Assembly (NCBI GenBank): GCA_900555765.1
Contig: USMA01000040.1
Location: 1-7,788 of the forward strand
DNA from: an uncultured Collinsella sp.
GTDB taxonomy: Bacteria > Actinomycetota > Coriobacteriia > Coriobacteriales > Coriobacteriaceae
Length of the DNA stretch: 7,788 nucleotides
Reading direction: 5' to 3'
Positions 1 through 5,678 of this stretch are shown here, in pieces (position 1 is the first letter of the stretch; each line of letters opens with the position of its first letter). The position numbers and the translations under genes are program-made. The notes beneath the pieces are model-generated. The model saw only the letters and a program-made list of their open reading frames with translations. It did not search any database and was not told where the DNA came from.

Positions 1-13
1 GTGAGCGGCCCGC

Positions 14-55
14 GCCCCTTTTCTATGCCCGACGCTCACCGCTCACGAAAGGGGC
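14..55 (+). promoter_or_regulatory. Leader stem covering the ribosome binding site of the first tail gene
   Basis: Bases 14-21 (GCCCCTTT) are a perfect reverse complement of bases 48-55 (AAAGGGGC), giving an 8-bp stem around a loop of about 26 nt. The right arm contains the AAAGGGG Shine-Dalgarno site (48-54) of the gene starting at 61, so the folded form would hide it. A second pairing is possible between 1-7 (GTGAGCG) and either of two tandem CGCTCAC copies at 33-39 and 40-46. The pairing with 40-46 crosses the first stem, so the two could compete. There is no T-run after the stem, so it does not look like an intrinsic terminator. Regulation is inferred from base pairing only, and the upstream sequence is outside the window. 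Confidence 0.35.
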
Positions 56-60
56 AACAA

Positions 61-564
61 ATGGAACTTCTGAAAAACATCCGCGCGTACGAGGACGTGT
101 TCTTCGAGGACCCCGAGGAGAACCCCGACACGCCGCGCTTCCGCGTGTGGTTCGACGACAAGCACATCGAGGAGTACCTGGCCAAGGTCGGCAACGCCAT
201 CGACCGCGCGCAGGCCAACGAGCAGATGGCCCGCGAGGCCGACACCCCCGAGAAGGCGGCCGAGGCCAACGCCGCGCAGGCCCGCCTCATGAAGCGCACC
301 ATCTCGGCGTTCATCGGCACCGAGGGCTGGGAGCAGCTGCTCGCGTGGATGGGCGGCGACGAGGGCCCCATCGCGCCCGAGGAGAACATCCGCATCCTGG
401 GCGAGGTCTTCGCCACGTTCCTCAACATGTTGGCGCGCCACGCGACCAGCGAGCAGCTGATGGCGTGCGGCCTTGCATACAGCGAGCGCGCCGATCAGGT
501 CCAGGCGCTCAACCGCGCCCAGCGCCGCGCCAAGGCCAAGCGCAAGAAGAAGGGCGGCAAGTAA
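61..564 (+). CDS. Putative tail assembly chaperone (first of the pair upstream of the tape measure gene)
   Basis: This is a 167-residue cytoplasmic protein. Its start is set at ATG 61 because AAAGGGG lies six bases upstream. The frame also runs back to a GTG at position 1, but that start has no visible binding site inside the window. The sequence is mostly polar and probably helical, with a short beta-like opening (residues 20-32, containing TPRFRVWFDD), an alanine- and glutamate-rich central part (about 45-85) and a strongly basic tail ending KAKRKKKGGK. No catalytic motif is visible. Its place before a Gp15-family gene and a tape measure gene is where siphophages encode the gpG-type chaperone that coats the tape measure protein and feeds tail tube subunits. 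The stop codon TAA overlaps the next start (TAATG). The role comes mainly from context; the sequence itself is only loosely recognisable. Confidence 0.7.
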   Translation: MELLKNIRAYEDVFFEDPEENPDTPRFRVWFDDKHIEEYLAKVGNAIDRAQANEQMAREADTPEKAAEANAAQARLMKRTISAFIGTEGWEQLLAWMGGDEGPIAPEENIRILGEVFATFLNMLARHATSEQLMACGLAYSERADQVQALNRAQRRAKAKRKKKGGK

Positions 565-1220
565 TGCTGTCAGCCGCGCTCACGGCCGAGCGGGTGCGGC
601 TGCCCGACGGCACGAGCGCCACGCGCTACCCGTGGAACGGCGAGGAGGTGCTGGTGCGCGACGACGCGCTCACGATCATCCGCGTCATCGAGGTGCTGAC
701 CGACGAGGGCAAGTCCGACGACCAGCGCCGGGACGAGTTCCTGGCGCTGTTCTTCGTGGACTGGGCGGACGCGTGGTGCGCATGCGACTACGACGCCGCC
801 GAGTTCGTGCGGATGCGCGACGCGGCGGTATGGGACATGTGCGGACTCGACCTGACCGGCGACCGCCCACACGAGACCCCGCTGTGGGACTTGGAGGAGG
901 ACGCGGCGCGCATACGCACCAGCTTCCGCCAGGCCTACGGCATCGAGTGGGACGAGGTGCGCGGTCGCATCAGCTTTGCCGAGTTCGTGGCACTCGTGGG
1001 CGGCTGCCCGCAGGACACGCCGCTCGGCGCGGCCATCCACTACCGCAACCCGGCGACCAAGCCGAAGCCAACCAAATACAACAGGCAGGAGGTCGAGGCC
1101 TGGAACGCCGCCCACAAGGCGTTCGAACTCGGCAAAGGCCGCAGCTCACACGGCTCTGAGGAAGGAAGCGACGCGGCGATGCGCGATGTGTTCGCCGCGC
1201 TCAAGAGAGCGACGAGGTGA
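564..1220 (+). CDS. Bacteriophage Gp15-family protein, likely second tail assembly chaperone
   Basis: This is a 218-residue protein that starts at ATG 564 inside the TAATG overlap with the upstream stop. The Gp15 family is a group of about 200-residue phage proteins encoded just before tape measure genes in many Gram-positive siphophages, and it is thought to act in tail assembly. Supporting features are the N-terminal acidic segment with VRDDALTIIRVIEVL (residues 31-45), followed by a short acidic turn and an FLALFF stretch (59-64). The family's C-terminal block is also present: the DLEEDAARIRTSFRQAYGIE region (109-128) followed by ISFAEFVALVGG (136-147) and the TPLGAAIHYRN turn (152-162). 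The last 50 residues are charged and look flexible. The frame is open back to 147, but no canonical -1 slippery heptamer is seen near the first gene's end, so separate translation by stop/start coupling is preferred over a gpG-T style fusion. Confidence 0.8.
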   Translation: MLSAALTAERVRLPDGTSATRYPWNGEEVLVRDDALTIIRVIEVLTDEGKSDDQRRDEFLALFFVDWADAWCACDYDAAEFVRMRDAAVWDMCGLDLTGDRPHETPLWDLEEDAARIRTSFRQAYGIEWDEVRGRISFAEFVALVGGCPQDTPLGAAIHYRNPATKPKPTKYNRQEVEAWNAAHKAFELGKGRSSHGSEEGSDAAMRDVFAALKRATR

Positions 1221-1223
1221 GCA
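1214..1223 (+). promoter_or_regulatory. Ribosome binding site that decides the tape measure start
   Basis: GAGG at 1214-1217, part of GAGGTGA, sits five bases before ATG 1223, which is good Shine-Dalgarno spacing. The alternative GTG at 1217 overlaps the upstream TGA as GTGA, but it lies inside this site and has only a weak AAGAGAG stretch upstream. ATG 1223 is therefore preferred. The two starts differ by two residues. Confidence 0.6.
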
Positions 1224-3781
1224 TGGACGGCAACGTCATCATCAAAGCGGTGCTCGACACCGTTGACGTATCCAAGAACATCAAGGCCCTGGAGCGCGAC
1301 CTCCAGGGCATCTCCTGGAAGAACATAACCGAGGGCGACGAGAAGGCCGCGAAGCTGTCGTCCTCGTTCAAGAAGGCCGGCACGGCCGCCACGGTGACGC
1401 TGACCGCGCCCGTGGTGGCCGCCGGCAAGGCCGTATTCGGCGTGGCCAGCGACTACGAGCAGGCCAACGCCCGCATAGCCGCCGCGTTCGGCGTGTCCGG
1501 CGAGGAGGCCGAGCGTTTCAGCGGCATAGGCAAGCGCATATACGAGGGTGGCTGGGGCCAGTCCCTGGACGAGGTCAACGATGCGCTGATCCAGTGCAAG
1601 TCCACCCTTCGCGACGTGTCCGACGAGGACCTGCAGACCGTCACCACCAACGCACTCATGCTGTCGGACACCTTCGGCGCAGACGTGAACGAGTCCATAC
1701 GCGGCACCAACGCCCTCATGGAGGGCTTCGGGCTGTCCGCCACCGAGGCCAGCGACCTGCTGACGGCGGGCATGCAGCGCGGCCTGAACTACACCGACGA
1801 GCTGGGCGACAACCTGAGCGAATACTCCGTGCGATGGGGCGAGGCGGGAATGAGCGCCAGCGAGTACTTCTCGCTGCTCGAAGCGGGCACGTCCAACGGC
1901 GCGTACAACCTGGACAAGGTGGGCGACTACCTCAACGAGTTCCTGACGGCGCTGTCCGACGGCCGCATGGAGGAATCCATCGGCTCGTTCAGCGAGGGCA
2001 CGCAGGAGGTCTTCGAGAACTTCAAGAACGGCAGCGCCACCGCCGAGGACATGCTGCAGGCGGTGCTGGGCGACCTCACGCAGATGCCAAACGAGTACGA
2101 CAAGGCCGCGCTGGCCTCCACCCTGTGGTCCTCGCTGGGCGAGGACAATGCCATGGGCATGATCGAGTCCCTGGCGGGCGTGCAGGACAGCTTCGGCGAC
2201 GTGGCGGGCGCTGCGCAGCAGGCCCAGGAGGCCGCCTCCGACAGCTTCGCCGTGAAATCGCAGGAGGCCATGCGCGAGCTGCAGGGCTCCATCGAGCCGC
2301 TTGGCGAGCCGCTGCTCAACATCGCCACCAACGTGGCGGGTGTCGTCAAGTCGTTCTCCGAGTGGTTCGCCGGCATCGGCGAGGGCGGCCAGACCGCCGT
2401 GCTGGCGATCGCCACGATAGCGGCCGCCATAGGCCCCGTGCTGTCGACGGTCGGCACCGTCGTGGACACCGTGCCGAAAATCGGAGCGGCCTTCCAGGTG
2501 GTCGGCAAGCTGGGCACCGGCGCGCTGGGGCTCATAGCCGCGCACCCCGTGGTAGCGGCCATAGCGGCCATCATCGCCGCCGTGGTGCTGCTGTGGAACA
2601 ACTGCGAGGAGTTCCGCGACGCGGTGACCGCCGTGTGGGATGCCGTGTGCGCCGCGTTCGAGGTGGCCACCCAGGTGGCGGGCGACGTGGCCCAAAGCGT
2701 CGGCGAGTTCTTCTCGCAGCTCGGCGAGACGCTGGGCGGCGTGTGGGACGGCATCTGCTCCACGGTGCAGGGGGCCATCGACGCCATAGCCGGGTTCTTC
2801 CAAGGCCTGGCCGGCACCGCCTCGTCCATCTGGGACGGCATCTGCAACGTGGTGCAGGTCGCCGTGATGCTGCTGGGCGAGATTCTGAACCTGGCCATCG
2901 AGACGCTGCTCATACCCTGGAACTTCATCTGGGAGAACTTCGGCGAGCAGCTGGCGGCGGCATGGGACGCAATCTGCAGCGCGGTGAGCGCATACATCCA
3001 GTACGTCAGCGACGTGATAGGCGCAACCCTTTTGGTCATCCAGGGCGTGTGGGACACGGTGTGGGGCGCGGTGAGCTCCACCGCCTCCAGCATATGGGAT
3101 GCCATCAGCTCGGCGATAGGCGCAGCCATCAATGCCATCAGCTCCACCATATCGGCGGTGCTGTCGGCAATTCAGGCGGTGTGGGACTCCATATGGGGGG
3201 CCGTGAGCAGCACGGCGTCGAGCGTGTGGGGCGGCATCAGCTCCACCATATCCAGCATCGTGAACGGCATCCGCGACACGATCACCAGCGTGTTCAACGC
3301 CGCCAAGGACACCGTGAGCAGCGTGTGGAACTCCATCAAGAGCGCCATCGAGACGCCGATACAGAACGCCCGCGACACCGTGCGCAACGTCATCGACTCC
3401 ATCAAGGGGTTCTTCAACTTCTCGTGGTCGCTGCCCCACCTGAAGCTGCCGCACCTGTCCATCTCCGGCAGCTTCGGCAACGCCCCGCCGAGCGTGACGC
3501 ACTTCGGCATAGACAGGTACGCCAAGGGCGGCGTGTTCAACGGCCCCAGCGTCATCGGCGTCGGCGAGGCGGGCCCCGAGGGCGTGGTGCCGTTCAACGA
3601 GCGCGGCGCGCGCCCGCTGGCCGAGGGCATCGCCAAGCTTCTCGACGGCAAGGGCGGCGCGGCCCATGGCGACACGAACGTGACAATCAACCTGTACGCG
3701 ACCGTGCGGGAGGAGGCCGACATCGAGAAAATCTCCCGCCAGATAGCCAAGGAAATCAAACGGCAGGAGTGCTTCGCATGA
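1223..3781 (+). CDS. Phage tail tape measure protein, TP901 type
   Basis: This 852-residue protein sets tail length and is later ejected to help DNA cross the host membrane. Residues about 75-330 match the TP901 tape measure core: a helical domain with ARIAAAFGVSGEEAERF, the segment with GTNALMEGFGLSATEA, and a low-complexity polar end. Two hydrophobic stretches follow at about 391-413 and 431-458, the second containing HPVVAAIAAIIAAVVLLW, and could span a membrane. Residues 470-710 hold nine W-(D/N/G)-x-(I/V) repeats. The C-terminal block YAKGGVFNGPSVIGVGEAG (766-784) is common at the ends of tape measure proteins of Gram-positive phages. At roughly 0.15 nm per residue the tail would be about 130 nm long. 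The gene is spaced from Gp15 by a 2-nt gap, and its TGA overlaps the Dit start as ATGA. No lysozyme or peptidase domain is visible. An alternative GTG start lies at 1217. Confidence 0.93.
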   Translation: MDGNVIIKAVLDTVDVSKNIKALERDLQGISWKNITEGDEKAAKLSSSFKKAGTAATVTLTAPVVAAGKAVFGVASDYEQANARIAAAFGVSGEEAERFSGIGKRIYEGGWGQSLDEVNDALIQCKSTLRDVSDEDLQTVTTNALMLSDTFGADVNESIRGTNALMEGFGLSATEASDLLTAGMQRGLNYTDELGDNLSEYSVRWGEAGMSASEYFSLLEAGTSNGAYNLDKVGDYLNEFLTALSDGRMEESIGSFSEGTQEVFENFKNGSATAEDMLQAVLGDLTQMPNEYDKAALASTLWSSLGEDNAMGMIESLAGVQDSFGDVAGAAQQAQEAASDSFAVKSQEAMRELQGSIEPLGEPLLNIATNVAGVVKSFSEWFAGIGEGGQTAVLAIATIAAAIGPVLSTVGTVVDTVPKIGAAFQVVGKLGTGALGLIAAHPVVAAIAAIIAAVVLLWNNCEEFRDAVTAVWDAVCAAFEVATQVAGDVAQSVGEFFSQLGETLGGVWDGICSTVQGAIDAIAGFFQGLAGTASSIWDGICNVVQVAVMLLGEILNLAIETLLIPWNFIWENFGEQLAAAWDAICSAVSAYIQYVSDVIGATLLVIQGVWDTVWGAVSSTASSIWDAISSAIGAAINAISSTISAVLSAIQAVWDSIWGAVSSTASSVWGGISSTISSIVNGIRDTITSVFNAAKDTVSSVWNSIKSAIETPIQNARDTVRNVIDSIKGFFNFSWSLPHLKLPHLSISGSFGNAPPSVTHFGIDRYAKGGVFNGPSVIGVGEAGPEGVVPFNERGARPLAEGIAKLLDGKGGAAHGDTNVTINLYATVREEADIEKISRQIAKEIKRQECFA
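2630..3331 (+). repeat. Tryptophan repeat array inside the tape measure gene
   Basis: The translated segment contains nine copies of a (V/I/A)-W-(D/N/G)-x-(I/V) motif. The tryptophans fall at residues 472, 508, 537, 581, 610, 625, 654, 669 and 702 (ATG 1223 numbering). Spacings are 36, 29, 44, 29, 15, 29, 15 and 33, so several equal 15, 29 or their sum 44, which is four 11-residue units. The best-preserved pair is WGAVSSTASSIW / WGAVSSTASSVW, about 44 residues (132 bases) apart. The first four copies have a cysteine four residues after the tryptophan (476, 512, 541, 585); later copies have Trp, Ser or Lys there. The pattern suits a long helical rod. Confidence 0.75.
3765..3769 (+). promoter_or_regulatory. 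Ribosome binding site for the Dit gene
   Basis: AGGAG lies eight bases before ATG 3778, inside the last codons of the tape measure gene. It supports independent initiation in addition to coupling through the ATGA overlap. Confidence 0.7.
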
Positions 3782-4491
3782 TATACAACGGCTTCGACTT
3801 CGCGCCGTGGTTCGACACCCGGCTCGTGACCCGCTCGCTGCTGCCCGAGTACGAAATCGCCACGCGCGACGTGCCCGGGCAGCCCGGCTCGCGCTTCATG
3901 CGCGCAGAGCTGAAACCCCTGACGATAGACGTGGCGGCGGCCTGGAGGGCGCGCCCCGCCGACGACATGGCGGCCCTTCGCCGCCTCATGGCCTCGCGCC
4001 TGCTGTGCCTCAAGGAGGCCGAGCTGTGGCTGGACGACGAGAGACACCTGGGCCTGCGCTACATGGCCGGGCTGACCTCGCCGGGCGCGCTCGACACGTT
4101 GTGGCACACCGGCGAGGCCACGCTGACGTTCACGGCATACGACCCCGTGGCCTACGGGGCCGAGGGGCGCGCAACCGTGTCGGGCACCTCGGGCGTGCAG
4201 GTGGGCGGGACGTTCCGCACCTACCCCACCGTGACCGTCAGGCCCGGCGGCAGCACGTCGGCGCTGCGGCTGACGAACATGGGCACGGGCGAATTCGTGC
4301 AGATCGACAAGGCGGTGACGGCATCGAGCGCGGTGGTCATCGACATGGCCGCCCCGCAGGCCACGGTGGACGGCAGCCCCGCGCCCGTGACCTTCGAGAG
4401 TGACTTCTTCCCGCTGGAGCCGGGGGCCAACAGCCTCAAGCTGTCCAGCGGCACCGCGACGGTACAGTGGGCGGAAAGGTACGTGGGCTGA
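3778..4491 (+). CDS. Distal tail protein (Dit), siphovirus tail component
   Basis: This is a 237-residue structural protein expected to form the hexameric ring that joins the last tail tube ring to the tip hub, as SPP1 gp19.1 does. The N-terminal half (about 1-125) has the Sipho_tail layout: an opening MIYNGFDF, an arginine-containing strand before PGQPGSRF, a helix with DDMAALRRLMASRL (62-75), and the closing TFTAYDPVAYG (116-126) typical of the end of the Dit core. The C-terminal half is rich in beta strands and resembles the galectin-like second Dit domain, with GTFRTYPTVTV (143-153), TGEFVQID and a late SDFFPLEPGANSLKL segment. Its length is normal for a two-domain Dit with no carbohydrate-binding insertion. 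Its start overlaps the tape measure stop (ATGA) and its stop overlaps the Tal start (TGATG). Gene order between tape measure and Tal strongly supports the call. Confidence 0.9.
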   Translation: MIYNGFDFAPWFDTRLVTRSLLPEYEIATRDVPGQPGSRFMRAELKPLTIDVAAAWRARPADDMAALRRLMASRLLCLKEAELWLDDERHLGLRYMAGLTSPGALDTLWHTGEATLTFTAYDPVAYGAEGRATVSGTSGVQVGGTFRTYPTVTVRPGGSTSALRLTNMGTGEFVQIDKAVTASSAVVIDMAAPQATVDGSPAPVTFESDFFPLEPGANSLKLSSGTATVQWAERYVG

Positions 4492-5654
4492 TGATTCTGT
4501 GGGCATGCGACCGCTGGGAGGCGTACAAGGGACCCATCAAGACGCTGTTCGAGTGCGAGGACACGCGCGAGGTCAACGGCGAGAACGCCCTGAGCATCAC
4601 AACGCTGGCGCGCCTCGACAAGGGCGACCGCCTGGTGTGGCGCGACCTCAAGGGCCGCTGGCACGAGAACATCGTGGACGGCGTGGAGGAGGAGCGCGCA
4701 AGCGCGGGCATCCTCTACACGTACTACTGCCCGACCTCGGCGCAAATCGAGCTCCTGGGCGACTACCTGGAGGACAAGCGCCCCTACGACGTGAGCGCCT
4801 ACGCCGCGCTGGCCTCGGCGCTGTCCTCCTCGCGCTGGCAGGTCGGAACCGTGGCCGACCTCGGGCAGGCCGGCACGAACTTCTACCACACCAACGCATG
4901 GGCGGCCATCCACGACGTGGCAGACACTTGGGGCGGCGAGCTGTCGTTCGAAATCCAGGTGAGCGGCACCAAGGTGACCGCACGCCGCGTGTGCATGGCC
5001 AAGCAGGTCGGCGAGGACAACGGCAAGCGTTTCACCTACGCCAAGGACCTCGTGAGCGTCAAGCGCAGCGTGGACGAGGGCAACGTGTGTACCGCCCTGT
5101 ACGGCTACGGCAAGTCCCTGCAGACCGCCGACGAGGACGGCAACCTGACGGGCGGCTACGATCGCAAGCTGACCTTCGGCGACGTGAACGGCGGGCAGAA
5201 CTGGGTGGGGTCGGCCGACGCGCTGGCGCGCTGGGGACGGCCCGACGGCAAGGGCGGCAAGGCGCACGTGTTCGTCGACGTGGAGTTCTCCGACTGCGAG
5301 GACGCCGCCGAGCTGAAGAAGCTCACCGAGGCGCAGCTGGCGAAGTCGTGCGTGCCCACCGTGTCCTACACTGCGGACGCCGTGGCGCTTGCGCGCGCCG
5401 GCGAGGGCTTCGAGGGCGCGGACGAGGGCGACCTGGTGACCGTGGTGGACAAGGTGTACGACCCGCCGCTGCGCGTGCGCACGCGCATCACCAAGGTGGT
5501 GGAGGACCAGCTGCGCCCCGGCGAGGTCACCTACACGTTCGGCAACTACCAGACGGTCGCCGAGCTGATGGGCGAGGATTCCGGATTCGACTACGCGAAG
5601 CCCGAGGGCGAACCGGCGGAGCAGAACGACGGCTTCGAGGATTTCGAGCTGTAA
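4491..5654 (+). CDS. Tail-associated hub protein, prophage endopeptidase tail (Tal) family, short form
   Basis: This 387-residue protein is expected to form the trimeric hub closing the tail tube below Dit, with a gp27-like fold. The start is placed at ATG 4491 in the TGATG overlap with Dit; an in-frame GTG at 4467 would add eight residues inside Dit and is less likely. Visible family features are the N-terminal strand pair with NALSITTLARLDKGDRLVW (32-50), the VSVKRSVDEGNVCTALYGYG segment (188-207), and a C-terminal GDLVTVVDKVYDPPLRVRTR stretch (313-332) followed by TYTFGNYQT (347-355). These match the middle and end of the hub domain in Tal proteins. It stops soon after, in an acidic tail ending EDFEL, so it lacks the long C-terminal extension with peptidase or fibre domains found in many Tal proteins. 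No peptidoglycan hydrolase motif is seen, so the endopeptidase name is a family label, not a demonstrated activity. Confidence 0.87.
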   Translation: MILWACDRWEAYKGPIKTLFECEDTREVNGENALSITTLARLDKGDRLVWRDLKGRWHENIVDGVEEERASAGILYTYYCPTSAQIELLGDYLEDKRPYDVSAYAALASALSSSRWQVGTVADLGQAGTNFYHTNAWAAIHDVADTWGGELSFEIQVSGTKVTARRVCMAKQVGEDNGKRFTYAKDLVSVKRSVDEGNVCTALYGYGKSLQTADEDGNLTGGYDRKLTFGDVNGGQNWVGSADALARWGRPDGKGGKAHVFVDVEFSDCEDAAELKKLTEAQLAKSCVPTVSYTADAVALARAGEGFEGADEGDLVTVVDKVYDPPLRVRTRITKVVEDQLRPGEVTYTFGNYQTVAELMGEDSGFDYAKPEGEPAEQNDGFEDFEL

Positions 5655-5678
5655 TTTCACAGAAACGAGGTATCCCCC
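5655..5678 (+). other. 24-nt junction between the tail module and the helicase gene
   Basis: This is the only true gap of note between genes in the window. It holds GAGG at 5667-5670, eight bases before ATG 5679, which is a good Shine-Dalgarno site for the helicase gene. There is no room for a terminator or a standard promoter, so as drawn the helicase would be read from the tail transcript. Base composition and codon use change across this point. No direct repeat, inverted repeat or integrase-type attachment site is recognisable within it. Confidence 0.6.

Noticed and set aside
1..60. Upstream GTG start at position 1 for the first gene.
   Set aside because: The added 20 residues look like translated leader, and the clear Shine-Dalgarno site at 48-54 points to ATG 61.
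14..60. Intrinsic terminator upstream of the first gene.
   Set aside because: The stem has no following T-run and lies immediately before a ribosome binding site and start codon.
147..563. The Gp15 frame is open far upstream of ATG 564, so a -1 frameshift fusion with the first chaperone (gpG-T style) was considered.
   Set aside because: No X-XXY-YYZ slippery heptamer is present in the final codons (the CGC AAG AAG AAG GGC GGC AAG TAA stretch), and TAATG gives a normal separate start. The upstream translation is a low-complexity, Arg/Gly/His-rich sequence typical of an off-frame reading of high-GC DNA.
1040..3667. Very long open frame on the minus strand opposite the tape measure gene (875 codons).
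   Set aside because: It is repetitive and rich in His, Gly, Arg and Ala with no recognisable domain, and it mirrors the tape measure codons. This is a usual shadow in GC-rich coding DNA.
4491..5654. A cell-wall peptidase activity for the Tal protein.
   Set aside because: No catalytic motif of a cell-wall peptidase or lysozyme is visible, and the protein ends soon after the structural hub domain.
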